Shown here: positions 11,163 through 20,242 of the stretch, one piece after another
How positions within the stretch are numbered: the stretch's first letter is position 1
How the letters are laid out: the number at the start of each line of letters is the position of its first letter
Assembly: GCA_002726435.1 (NCBI GenBank)
Contig: PBSV01000090.1
Coordinates: forward strand, 1 to 33,565
DNA length: 33,565 nucleotides
Reading direction: 5' to 3'
DNA from: Opitutia bacterium
GTDB taxonomy: Bacteria; Verrucomicrobiota; Verrucomicrobiia; Opitutales; Seribacteraceae
The notes under the pieces: generated by a model
The model's input: the letters and a program-made list of their open reading frames with translations, nothing else
What the model was told of the DNA's origin: nothing
Databases searched by the model: none
Made by a program: the position numbers and the translations under genes

Positions 11163-11525
11163 ATGATTCAATTATTAAGCAGACTAGAAGTAGCCGATAA
11201 TACAGGTGCTAAAAAGGTGCGTATGATTCGCAGACTCGGTCAAAATAAGAAAACTGCATCTGTTGGTGATGTGATTGTTTGTCATGTAAAGGAGAGCTCC
11301 ACCGAAGCTGCTGTAAAAAAAGGCACAGTTGTTCGAGCGGTCGTAGTCCGCACTCGCGCACCCATGAGAAGAAGAGATGGTAGCTACCTTAGATTTGACG
11401 AAAACGCTGTTGTTATTGTCAACAATGACGGAACTCCTAAAGGAACTAGAATTTTCGGACCTGTTGCTCGAGAACTCCGACAAAAATTTATGAAAATTAT
11501 CTCGTTAGCTCCCGAAGTTTTGTAA
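11163..11525 (+). CDS. rplN: 50S ribosomal protein L14
   Basis: [22 protein letters not shown]...; ATG at 11163, not the ORF-track start 11118 that overlaps rpsQ. Confidence 0.97.
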   Translation: MIQLLSRLEVADNTGAKKVRMIRRLGQNKKTASVGDVIVCHVKESSTEAAVKKGTVVRAVVVRTRAPMRRRDGSYLRFDENAVVIVNNDGTPKGTRIFGPVARELRQKFMKIISLAPEVL

Positions 11526-11526
11526 A

Positions 11527-11751
11527 ATGGCAACCAAAATAAAAAAAGGCGTTGAGGTCGAAGTGATTACTGGAGACGACAAAGGAAGCAAAGGAAAAGT
11601 GCTTCAGGTTTTCCGTGAGAAAAACCGAGTGATTGTCGAAGGTGTGAATATGATTAAAAAGCACGAACGTAAAACCCAAGATAATCCTCAGGGATCTATC
11701 GTCGAGCGTGAGTCCTCCATTCATTTTTCAAATGTTAAGTTGTCCAAATAA
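11527..11751 (+). CDS. rplX: 50S ribosomal protein L24
   Basis: 74 aa KOW-type: [39 protein letters not shown]. Confidence 0.95.
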   Translation: MATKIKKGVEVEVITGDDKGSKGKVLQVFREKNRVIVEGVNMIKKHERKTQDNPQGSIVERESSIHFSNVKLSK

Positions 11752-11772
11752 ACTAGTTTAATTTTATTTGTT

Positions 11773-12348
11773 ATGAATGTACCAGAATTAAAAAAATCTT
11801 ACCTTGATGAGGTCATGCCCGCACTCATGAAGAATTTGGGTTGTTCCAATGTTCATCAACTGCCCAAAATTGAAAAGGTAGTCATTAATAGTTCTTTTGG
11901 TGTCGAGTTAGATAAGAATGGCATCGAAGAATTAAGAAAAGACATTGCCGCCTTGGCCGGACAATCCCCTATCGTGATCAAAGCAAAAGTGAGTGTTTCG
12001 AACTTTAAACTCAGGCAGGGTATGCCTGTTGGAGTAAAAGTTACTCTTCGTGGAAACAGAATGTGGGAATTTTTGCTACGGCTAATTGCAATCGCACTGC
12101 CAAACATTCGTGATTTTCGTGGAGTTTCTTCCAAGTTGGACGGACATGGAAATTACACTTTAGGAATCATTGATCACAGTATATTTCCGGAAATTAATGT
12201 GGAACGCCAACGCGTCAATACGGGCATGGATATTTGTATTGTTACTTCTGCTCAGTCAGATCATGAAGCGATAGAATTACTTAAACACCTAGGTATGCCT
12301 TTTCGAAAACATTCCTCAGACTCTAATCCTGTTCAAGCAGCAGCTTGA
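11773..12348 (+). CDS. rplE: 50S ribosomal protein L5
   Basis: [55 protein letters not shown]. Confidence 0.98.
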   Translation: MNVPELKKSYLDEVMPALMKNLGCSNVHQLPKIEKVVINSSFGVELDKNGIEELRKDIAALAGQSPIVIKAKVSVSNFKLRQGMPVGVKVTLRGNRMWEFLLRLIAIALPNIRDFRGVSSKLDGHGNYTLGIIDHSIFPEINVERQRVNTGMDICIVTSAQSDHEAIELLKHLGMPFRKHSSDSNPVQAAA

Positions 12349-12364
12349 TAAATCTTCTGACATT

Positions 12365-12670
12365 ATGGCAAAAAAATCCGTAGTTTATCGAAACATCAAA
12401 AGAGAGCGCATGGTCGCTCGCTTTGCCTCCAAACGAGCTGCTTTGAAAAAAATATTAAGCGATCCTGAGACAAGCGAAGAGGAGTTTTATATCGCCCAAG
12501 GTAAACTTTCAAAATTACCAAAGAATTCCTCGTCAGTTCGTTTAGTCAATCGTTGTTCCCTTACAGGAAGACCACGTGCCACTATTAGAAAATTTGGTCT
12601 TTCTCGCATTACTTTTCGCGAACTCGCTTTACAAGGAAAAGTTCCTGGAGTCATTAAAGCCTCTTGGTAA
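12365..12670 (+). CDS. rpsN: 30S ribosomal protein S14 (long form lacking the zinc-binding CXXC pairs)
   Basis: 101 aa; [40 protein letters not shown]; only one Cys in the protein. Confidence 0.97.
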   Translation: MAKKSVVYRNIKRERMVARFASKRAALKKILSDPETSEEEFYIAQGKLSKLPKNSSSVRLVNRCSLTGRPRATIRKFGLSRITFRELALQGKVPGVIKASW

Positions 12671-12694
12671 ATTCTAAATCCAACCTCTTTTTTT

Positions 12695-13093
12695 ATGTCA
12701 GTACATGATACCATTGGTGATTTTATAACCGTTATCCGAAACGCAGGTGATGCTGGTAAATCCTCCTGTTCTTACCCACATTCGAACCTTCGTGTCGGAA
12801 TTGCCAACATTCTCAAAGAAAGGGGATTTGTGGAAAATTGTTCTGAAGCTGAGAATGAAAAGGGTCTAAAAAATATCGAGATTCAATTAAAGTATGTGAA
12901 CGGTGAGCATGCTATCAGAGGAATTGACAGAGTCAGTACTCCGGGTCGAAGGTCCTATTGTGGTTATCGCGAAATTCCAAGAACTTTGGGTGGTTTAGGT
13001 ATCTCTATTCTTAGTACACCAAAAGGGTTAATGGATGATAAGACTGCCCGAAAAAACAAGCTAGGTGGAGAATTACTCTGCAGCGTTTGGTAA
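12695..13093 (+). CDS. rpsH: 30S ribosomal protein S8
   Basis: VHDTIGDFITVIRNAG, RVSTPGRRSYCGYREIPRTLGGLGISILSTPKGLMDDKTARKNKLGGELLCSVW. Confidence 0.97.
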   Translation: MSVHDTIGDFITVIRNAGDAGKSSCSYPHSNLRVGIANILKERGFVENCSEAENEKGLKNIEIQLKYVNGEHAIRGIDRVSTPGRRSYCGYREIPRTLGGLGISILSTPKGLMDDKTARKNKLGGELLCSVW

Positions 13094-13111
13094 TCTTTTA
13101 CACAACCCATT

Positions 13112-13648
13112 ATGAGCAGAATAGGTAAAGTCCCCGTATCAGTTCCAACAGATGTAGAAGTCACTGTAAAAGGAACTGAGGTTTTGGTCAAAGGTCCAAA
13201 AGGTGAATTAATAAAAGGTTTTTCGTCTTTAGCCAATGTTGAAGTACTTGATAATCAAGTTGTCGTTTCGCCAGCAGACAGTTCCCGTGCGGCTCGTGCA
13301 ATTTATGGTACAACACGCTCAATCATTTCAAATATGGTCGAGGGTGTAGTTAAACCTTTTTCAAAAAACCTACTCATAGAAGGCGTGGGTTTTCGTGCCA
13401 CTGTTAAGGGTAAAATTATTGACCTGGAATTAGGATATTCACATCCAGTCGAGCACCCCATTCCTGAAGGTGTTACCGTTACTGTTACAGACAATGTAAA
13501 AATCCTTGTTGAAGGCCCCGACAAACAAAAAGTTGGTCAAACGGCTGCCGAGATAAAAAAGTACTACCCCGTTGAGCCCTACAAAGGAAAAGGGGTTCGA
13601 ATCCTCGGCGAATTTGTCCGCAGAAAAGAAGGAAAGAAGTCAGCTTAA
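13112..13648 (+). CDS. rplF: 50S ribosomal protein L6
   Basis: MSRIGKVPVSVPTDVEV, IEGVGFRA, LGYSHPVEHPIPEGV, EPYKGKGVR. Confidence 0.98.
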   Translation: MSRIGKVPVSVPTDVEVTVKGTEVLVKGPKGELIKGFSSLANVEVLDNQVVVSPADSSRAARAIYGTTRSIISNMVEGVVKPFSKNLLIEGVGFRATVKGKIIDLELGYSHPVEHPIPEGVTVTVTDNVKILVEGPDKQKVGQTAAEIKKYYPVEPYKGKGVRILGEFVRRKEGKKSA

Positions 13649-13662
13649 ATAATTTATTTGTC

Positions 13663-14019
13663 ATGAATTTAACAAAAAAGAAAGAACTCGCACAAAAGCG
13701 AAAGTGGAGAATCCGTAAAAAAGTAATTGGCTCTGTCAGTCGTCCTCGCGTTGCCGTTTGTTTTACCAATAAAAACATACATGCTCAATGCATTGATGAC
13801 GAGAATTCCCATACATTGCATTCTCTTTCCACTAACAATTCTGATTTTAAATCCGTACTTCCAAATCTTGAGGGAGCCCAAAAACTTGGTTCAGCCTTTG
13901 GGAAAAAACTAAATGAAGGTGGACTCACATCAATTGTTTTTGATCGTTCAGGAAGAAAGTATCACGGCTGCGTGAAAGCCTTTGCTGACTCCCTGCGTGA
14001 AAACGGACTTAAGTTTTAA
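13663..14019 (+). CDS. rplR: 50S ribosomal protein L18
   Basis: [46 protein letters not shown]. Confidence 0.96.
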   Translation: MNLTKKKELAQKRKWRIRKKVIGSVSRPRVAVCFTNKNIHAQCIDDENSHTLHSLSTNNSDFKSVLPNLEGAQKLGSAFGKKLNEGGLTSIVFDRSGRKYHGCVKAFADSLRENGLKF

Positions 14020-14021
14020 TT

Positions 14022-14621
14022 ATGAGCGATTCCAGAAGAAAATCACACAAATCCAAATCCGCAGTTGTTGAGGAAGAGAACGAACTATTTGAAAAAGTAG
14101 TCCACATCAACCGATGTGCCAAGGTTGTTAAGGGTGGTAGAAGATTTAGTTTTGCCGCTTTGGTTGTCGTCGGTGACCAAAATGGCAATGTAGGCTATGG
14201 TTACGGAAAAGCCCAAATGGTCCCAGATGCAATCCGTAAAGGAACTGATCAAGCAAAAAAAGCAATGCGCCCAGTTTCTATTTCTGGGGATACAATCCCC
14301 CATACAATACTTGGAAATTACGACGGTGGAAAAGTATTACTCAAACCGGCACGCCCAGGAACTGGTATTATTGCTGGTGGAGGAGTTCGGGCTGTATTAG
14401 AAGCTGCTGGAGTAAAGAATATTCTTTCTAAGTCATTGGGCTCAAATAATCAATTATCTGTGGTCTCAGCTACAATGAATGGCTTATCTCAATTACGAAC
14501 AGCCGCTCAAATTTCATTGACCAGAGGCGAATCGGTTTCGGGCCCATCATTTACCCTACCCTCCTCACTTACAAAAAAAGAGCACTCCTCTGACCCTGAG
14601 CCAGTTACGGTTGAGGAGTAA
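14022..14621 (+). CDS. rpsE: 30S ribosomal protein S5
   Basis: [60 protein letters not shown]; about 35-residue Ser/acid-rich C-terminal tail. Confidence 0.97.
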   Translation: MSDSRRKSHKSKSAVVEEENELFEKVVHINRCAKVVKGGRRFSFAALVVVGDQNGNVGYGYGKAQMVPDAIRKGTDQAKKAMRPVSISGDTIPHTILGNYDGGKVLLKPARPGTGIIAGGGVRAVLEAAGVKNILSKSLGSNNQLSVVSATMNGLSQLRTAAQISLTRGESVSGPSFTLPSSLTKKEHSSDPEPVTVEE

Positions 14622-14641
14622 TACACCTGCCCAATTTTAAT

Positions 14642-15070
14642 ATGAAAGAAGAAAACATACCATCAGGTGCAAACAAAGGCATAAGACGCGTTGGTCGGGG
14701 AGAAGGAAATGGCCACGGAAAAACCTCTTGTCGTGGCCACAAGGGAGCCGGTGCTCGATCCGGATACTCACTTCGGGCAGGATTTGAGGGTGGCCAAATG
14801 CCTTTATTCCGAAAGTTGCCCCAGCGAGGATTTAATCGTACCCGTTTTCAGTCGCCCCGGTCCGTGGTCAATCTTTCTGACCTATCCCGAATAAACGGTG
14901 ATCAAGTTGACCTTGAAAGCTTAAAAGATGCCGGTCTGGTTCGATCCAATTCAAAAGAAGTTAAATTACTGGGTAATGGCTCCGTGGATAAGGTTTACAA
15001 TGTAAAGCTTGATTCTGTTTCCAAGGTTGCTCAGGAGAAGATCGAAGCGGCTGGTGGGACAATTGGATAA
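14642..15070 (+). CDS. rplO: 50S ribosomal protein L15
   Basis: RVGRGEGNGHGKTSCRGHKGAGARSGYSLRAGFEGGQMPLFRKLPQRGF. Confidence 0.97.
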   Translation: MKEENIPSGANKGIRRVGRGEGNGHGKTSCRGHKGAGARSGYSLRAGFEGGQMPLFRKLPQRGFNRTRFQSPRSVVNLSDLSRINGDQVDLESLKDAGLVRSNSKEVKLLGNGSVDKVYNVKLDSVSKVAQEKIEAAGGTIG

Positions 15071-15091
15071 ATAAAGTTCTTCTCGTAGACC

Positions 15092-16669
15092 ATGCTCTCT
15101 GCTTTTACAAATTCGCTCAAAATTCCTGAGTTAAGGCAAAAAATATTTTTTACCTTGGCTCTGTTGTTTATTGCACGAGTAGGAGCTAACATTCCTTTAC
15201 CGGGAGTGGATCCATCGCCAATAAAAGAGTTTTTTGAATTGCGAGAGCAGACTAGAAGTAGCGACGAGGGTAATGACATTCTTGGCTTCTATAACATGTT
15301 CACCGGTGGTGCTCTTCTCAATGGTGCTCTTTTTGCACTTGGCATTATGCCCTACATTAGCGCTTCGATTATCATGCAACTCATGGGTGCGGTTCTACCA
15401 CAACTGGCTCGTTTGCAGCAAGAAGGTGAACCCGGGAGACAAAAAATTTCTCAGTACACTCGCTATTTAACCATTTTTATTTGTATGGTTCAAGGTGGGT
15501 TGTTAGCAGTTGCACTTCGTGATAGCCCAGGCAGTTTGATTCAGGGTTTTAATCCTTTGGAAATTGGAATGGACGGCAGTCCACTTGGGCGAATAGTTCC
15601 GCTGGAGGAAGGAAGCGAAGGCTTATTTTTATTTAATTCAATAATTTTTCTTACCACTGGGTCGCTTATCCTCATGTGGCTTGGTGAACAGATTACACAA
15701 CGGGGAATTGGTAACGGCATTTCATTACTCATTACAGTAGGAATTTTAGCGGATTTGCCCAAAGCATTAGCAGATGCTTACACCTTAATTTTCGAAGCTC
15801 CCTCTGATGACAACATGGTAATTGTCAAAGCCTTGCTCATGATTTTTTTGTTTCTTTTAGTTGTGGGTGGCATAATTGCGGTCACGCAAGCACAGCGTAA
15901 AATTCCAGTTCAATACGCAAAGCGAATGGTTGGAAGAAAGGTTTTTGGTGGGCAAAGCTCGTTTTTACCTTTGAAAGTGAATTATGCGGGTGTAATGCCT
16001 GTGATTTTCGCAAGTGCGATTTTAATGTTTCCTGCGCAACTACTTCGTACCCTTGGTGCTGCAATTGCTGATTCTCCCTCGGAAACAAATTGGGCCATTG
16101 ATTTAGCTAATGTTTTCGCGAGTCGCGGCTGGTTTTACTATTTGGTTTATGGAGGCTTAATACTTGTATTTAGTTATTTTTGGGTTTCGATCATGTTCAA
16201 ACCGGTTCAAATTGCCGATGATCTCAAAAAAAATGGCGGATATGTTCCTGGAGTTCGCCCTGGAGACCCAACGGCACGTTTCCTTGATTTTACAATGACA
16301 AGGCTCACTCTTGCTGGGGCAATTTTTTTAACTGCTATTGCGGTATTCCCTGACTTTATTTTCAAGACCGCAAATGTTTCCTACAATGTAGCTACTTTTT
16401 TTGGCGGAACCGGTATGTTAATTATTGTTGGAGTTGTGCTTGATACAATGAGGCAGGTGGAGACTTTTCTCTTGCAGCGTCATTACGATGGTTTTCTTCG
16501 CAAGGGACGGATACGTGGGCGTTCCGGATCGTCAAACCAAAGGATAGAATCTCTAGAACTGAAAGCTTTTGAAGCAGAGTGGAGGCCATTGATTTGGATT
16601 TCAATCTTCCTTTTCGTGGTCGGTCTCATTGGATATTTTCTCAAAGACACAAACTTATTCTCAACCTAA
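15092..16669 (+). CDS. secY: Protein translocase subunit SecY (with an extra C-terminal hydrophobic segment)
   Basis: 525 aa; polytopic; ALGIMPYISASIIMQL, QRKIPVQYAKRMVG, GVRPGDPTARFLD, RHYDGFLRKGRIRGR. Confidence 0.98.
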   Translation: MLSAFTNSLKIPELRQKIFFTLALLFIARVGANIPLPGVDPSPIKEFFELREQTRSSDEGNDILGFYNMFTGGALLNGALFALGIMPYISASIIMQLMGAVLPQLARLQQEGEPGRQKISQYTRYLTIFICMVQGGLLAVALRDSPGSLIQGFNPLEIGMDGSPLGRIVPLEEGSEGLFLFNSIIFLTTGSLILMWLGEQITQRGIGNGISLLITVGILADLPKALADAYTLIFEAPSDDNMVIVKALLMIFLFLLVVGGIIAVTQAQRKIPVQYAKRMVGRKVFGGQSSFLPLKVNYAGVMPVIFASAILMFPAQLLRTLGAAIADSPSETNWAIDLANVFASRGWFYYLVYGGLILVFSYFWVSIMFKPVQIADDLKKNGGYVPGVRPGDPTARFLDFTMTRLTLAGAIFLTAIAVFPDFIFKTANVSYNVATFFGGTGMLIIVGVVLDTMRQVETFLLQRHYDGFLRKGRIRGRSGSSNQRIESLELKAFEAEWRPLIWISIFLFVVGLIGYFLKDTNLFST

Positions 16670-16697
16670 TCGAATTTAATTAAAAGAAGGAAAAATC

Positions 16698-17069
16698 ATG
16701 GCAAGATTGCTAGGAGTAGACATACCAAATCGTAAGAAAATAGAATTTTCTTTGCGTTACATTTACGGAGTGGGTCCCACACGTGCCAAGGCCATTCTTG
16801 ATGCGACAAAGATTGATCCGAATCGCAGAACCATGGATTTGAACGAGCAGGAACTCAGCTTGATAAGTAATCACATAATCGATCAAAAGATTATGGTGGA
16901 GGGAGATCTTCGAAGAATGATTACAAATAATTTAAAGCGGTTGCAGAGCATACGTTGCTATCGAGGTCTCCGACATCAAAGAGGTTTGCCTGTGAGAGGC
17001 CAAAGAACAATTACCAATGCACGCACCCGCAAAGGTGGAAGAAAGACCGTTGGTGTCGTGCGTAAATAA
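16698..17069 (+). CDS. rpsM: 30S ribosomal protein S13
   Basis: [62 protein letters not shown]; upstream GAAGG. Confidence 0.98.
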   Translation: MARLLGVDIPNRKKIEFSLRYIYGVGPTRAKAILDATKIDPNRRTMDLNEQELSLISNHIIDQKIMVEGDLRRMITNNLKRLQSIRCYRGLRHQRGLPVRGQRTITNARTRKGGRKTVGVVRK

Positions 17070-17085
17070 CTAAATATTTCCCTAT

Positions 17086-17697
17086 ATGAGTGAAGAAGAA
17101 AATAGTGTAGAAGCTGAAGAAGTTCCTGAAAAAACTGCGGCGGAAAAACCGCTAAAAGCACCCAAGAAAAAAGTGGCGAAGGCGGAAGAGCCCAAAGACT
17201 CGGTTTCTGACAAAGTGGAAAAAGAAGAATCGGAGGAAGGTAAAGAAAGTAGCGAAAAAGAAGATTCATCTAAAAAGGAAGAAACTGCCGCTGATCTACT
17301 TGGTGCCAATATCGAACAAGTAAAGGTAAGAAAAGCAAAAGGAAGTAAGAATATATCTTCCGGAATCTGCTACATAGTTGCTACCTTCAATAATACCAAA
17401 GTCTCTTTTTCCGATATGGGAGGGAATGTAATATCTTGGTCAAGTTCTGGAAAGTGCAACTTTAGAGGATCCCGAAAATCCACTGCTTACGCAGCCCAGG
17501 TTGTTACTCAAGATGCAGGTCGTGTTGCTATGTCCCATGGTATGAAAGAGGTGCTTGTTAAAGTAAAAGGTCCTGGGATGGGTCGGGATTCTGCCATTAG
17601 AGCTTTGCAAAGCTTAGGATTTATCGTCACCACAATCATCGATGTCACCCCAGTGCCTCACAATGGTTGCCGCCCTCCAAAAAGAAGAAGAGTTTAA
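17086..17697 (+). CDS. rpsK: 30S ribosomal protein S11 with an about 80-residue charged N-terminal extension
   Basis: Core [49 protein letters not shown]...[10 protein letters not shown]; extension rich in E/K/S. Confidence 0.96.
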   Translation: MSEEENSVEAEEVPEKTAAEKPLKAPKKKVAKAEEPKDSVSDKVEKEESEEGKESSEKEDSSKKEETAADLLGANIEQVKVRKAKGSKNISSGICYIVATFNNTKVSFSDMGGNVISWSSSGKCNFRGSRKSTAYAAQVVTQDAGRVAMSHGMKEVLVKVKGPGMGRDSAIRALQSLGFIVTTIIDVTPVPHNGCRPPKRRRV

Positions 17698-17735
17698 GAT
17701 TATTTTTTAAACATTCCCAACTAATTTAAAATCTT

Positions 17736-18344
17736 ATGTCACGATACACAGGACCAACCACTCGAATCAATAGACGATTTGGAATGGCCATTTTCCCGGC
17801 CAACAAAGCGTTCGAAAGAAGAACTTATCCCCCCGGCCAACACGGTCCGTCTTTCAGAAGAAAAGTAAGCGATTATGGAGAAGGCTTGATTGAAAAGCAA
17901 AAACTTCGGATCATGTATGGGCTTACTGAGAAACAATTTCGTAACATGTTCGAACGGGCAAAACGAAAACAGGGAGTGACCGGTGAAGTTTTTCTCACCA
18001 CGCTAGAAACCAGATTGGACAATGTTATTTATCGTCTTGGGTTCGCAAAGACAAGGCAGGCAGCCCGTCAATTTGTTAATCACGGACATGTTTTAGTGAA
18101 CGGTGGAAAGGTCGATATTCCCAGTTTCCAAGTATCAGTTGGAGATGAGATCGGAGTTCGTGAAAAAACATCCTCCAGACAAGTTGCAACAAGAAATCTG
18201 GAAGGTTCACAATACCATCCATGTCCTCCCTGGCTCGAAATCAATGTAGATTCTCTACAGGGAACCGTAAGTAGATACCCTCAAGTCGACGAACTTGAAA
18301 AAAGTGTAAATGTTCAACTAGTCGTTGAATTTTATAGTCGTTAA
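17736..18344 (+). CDS. rpsD: 30S ribosomal protein S4 (no N-terminal zinc-binding cysteines)
   Basis: MSRYTGPTTRINRRFG..., YPPGQHGPSFRRKVSDYGEGLIEKQKLRIMYGLTEKQF, S4 domain ETRLDNVIYRLGFAKTRQAARQFVNHGHVLVNG. Confidence 0.97.
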   Translation: MSRYTGPTTRINRRFGMAIFPANKAFERRTYPPGQHGPSFRRKVSDYGEGLIEKQKLRIMYGLTEKQFRNMFERAKRKQGVTGEVFLTTLETRLDNVIYRLGFAKTRQAARQFVNHGHVLVNGGKVDIPSFQVSVGDEIGVREKTSSRQVATRNLEGSQYHPCPPWLEINVDSLQGTVSRYPQVDELEKSVNVQLVVEFYSR

Positions 18345-18378
18345 ATATTTTAATTGTATTCATTCAACCAAAATCATC

Positions 18379-19377
18379 ATGGCAAAAAGACTCGGAAAGT
18401 TCGAATTACCCAACCGCCTAATTAAAGAAGAAGAAACCGCGACTGAAAAGTACGCTAAGTTTATAGCAGATCCTTTTGAATCGGGATATGGACATACTAT
18501 CGGAAATGCTTTCCGGAGAGTTCTCCTTAGTTCAATTGAAGGTGCCGCGATTTCTTCCCTTAAAATGGACGGTGTTCAGCACGAATTCCAAAGTATCGAT
18601 GGAATTGTTGAGGACATCACAGACATTGTTCTAAACCTCAAGAAAATTCTAATTATTAGTCACAAGGCTGAGCCTGTTACCCTTACCATCGAGGTCGAAA
18701 AAGAAGGCGAAGTAACCGCTGCTGATATTGCTCCTGCGGAAGGCATAGAAATTGTTAATCCTGAACAGCTCATTCTCACCACTGACCGCAAACAAAAGAT
18801 TTTTGGTGAAATGGTGGTTACTGTGGGACGCGGTTTTTGTTTGGGCGAGGATAGTAAGAGCGAGGATCAACCGATCGGTATGATCAATGTTGATGCTTTG
18901 TACAGTCCAGTTCGACTTGTGAAGTACGAAGTCCAAAACACTCGCGTTGGTCAAATGACCGACTACGATAAATTGGTCCTCGAAGTTAACACCGACGGAA
19001 GAATTTCCCCCGAAGACGCCCTCAAACAGTCTGCTGCAATTTTGCGACACCATTTGGATGTGTTCGACCAAATTAGCGAAGAACAAATCGAATTTGAAAG
19101 CCACACCAAAGAAGTGAGCGAAGAACAAAATCGACTACGAAATCTTCTTAGTATGAGTGTCAATGAGATCGAACTATCAGTTCGTGCTGCTAACTGTTTG
19201 AACAACGCGAATATTATCACCGTAGGTGAACTTGCCACTAAATCTGAGCCTGAAATGCTCAAGTATAGAAATTTCGGTAAGAAATCATTGAACGAAATAA
19301 AAGCAAAATTAGAACAGCTGGGACTTTCATTAGGAATGAAATTTGAAAGCCGTTTACTCGAAGCCGCATCCAATTAA
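18379..19377 (+). CDS. rpoA: DNA-directed RNA polymerase subunit alpha
   Basis: GYGHTIGNAFRRVLLSSIEGAAISS, alphaCTD LSVRAANCLNNANIITVGEL; ATG at 18379 (MAKRLGKFELPNRL) preferred over the ORF start 18325. Confidence 0.97.
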   Translation: MAKRLGKFELPNRLIKEEETATEKYAKFIADPFESGYGHTIGNAFRRVLLSSIEGAAISSLKMDGVQHEFQSIDGIVEDITDIVLNLKKILIISHKAEPVTLTIEVEKEGEVTAADIAPAEGIEIVNPEQLILTTDRKQKIFGEMVVTVGRGFCLGEDSKSEDQPIGMINVDALYSPVRLVKYEVQNTRVGQMTDYDKLVLEVNTDGRISPEDALKQSAAILRHHLDVFDQISEEQIEFESHTKEVSEEQNRLRNLLSMSVNEIELSVRAANCLNNANIITVGELATKSEPEMLKYRNFGKKSLNEIKAKLEQLGLSLGMKFESRLLEAASN

Positions 19378-19398
19378 AACAACTTTCAACTAAATCCA

Positions 19399-20121
19399 AT
19401 GAGACACCGCAAACATAATCATCAACTAGGCGTAAAGACAGCTCACCGATCTTCACTGCTTGCGAATCTGTCCTCATCATTGATAGAAAGTGGAAGGATC
19501 AAAACAACTCTTGCAAAGGCTCGAGCGTTACGCCCGTCGATCGAAAAAGTTATTACTCTTGCAAAAAAGGCACATGCAACAAGTGACACTTCGCAGAAAG
19601 TTCACTATCGAAGATTGGCAATTGCTCGAATCAGAAACAAAAAGGCAGTTCAGAAATTGTTTGATGAATTAGTTGAACAATTCGTCGGACGAAACGGTGG
19701 TTACACAAGAATATACAAACTTGCACTGCCCCGACTTGGTGATGCTGCGGAAATGGCACTCATTGAATTTGTTGAAGTTGTTCCCAAGAAAAAATCGAAA
19801 AAGAGAAAATCAACCGCCACTAAAAAGAGTAAAGAACTCAAGGAAACGGTTGCACCTGAAAAGTCTGAGGAAGCAGAGAGTGTAAGCAAAGAGGAAGAGG
19901 TAAGTGAAACCACAGTTGCTGATCTACCTGATTCAGGTGAAGAAGATTCAGTTGAGAATGATCAGTCAGTTTCAACCACTGAAGATTTGAATGAAGAAGC
20001 AGTTTTTTCCGAAAAAGAAGAAGTTCAAGCAAACGATAAATCTGATAAATCCGATAAATCTGAAAAGGCTAAAGAGACTGAGGAAAACAATAAAAAAGAA
20101 TCCCCAGACTCTGATAAATAA
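19399..20121 (+). CDS. rplQ: 50S ribosomal protein L17 with an about 110-residue charged C-terminal extension
   Basis: MRHRKHNHQLGVKTAHRSSLLANLSSSLIESGRIKTTLAKARALRPSIEKVITLAKK; GGYTRIYKLALPRLGDAAEMALIEFVE, then a K/E/S-rich tail. Confidence 0.96.
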   Translation: MRHRKHNHQLGVKTAHRSSLLANLSSSLIESGRIKTTLAKARALRPSIEKVITLAKKAHATSDTSQKVHYRRLAIARIRNKKAVQKLFDELVEQFVGRNGGYTRIYKLALPRLGDAAEMALIEFVEVVPKKKSKKRKSTATKKSKELKETVAPEKSEEAESVSKEEEVSETTVADLPDSGEEDSVENDQSVSTTEDLNEEAVFSEKEEVQANDKSDKSDKSEKAKETEENNKKESPDSDK

Positions 20122-20242
20122 TCGGGCTTACTTATTGTAGTTCAGAAGTTTTTTGCAGCTTTTTTTCTTTTAGCTTGGGTTGCCATACTTGTGGCGTATC
20201 ATTTGAATGATTTATTCTTTTGACCTAAAAAAATAAAGCTAC

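Noticed and set aside
18649-19128. 159-aa minus-strand ORF antisense to rpoA (also 136-aa ORF 18963-19373)
   Set aside because: Fully opposite rpoA; composition mirrors rpoA codons; no start context or family.
20122-20242. Riboswitch or terminator between rplQ and guaA
   Set aside because: T-rich but no stable stem followed by a U tract, and no purine riboswitch core recognised.
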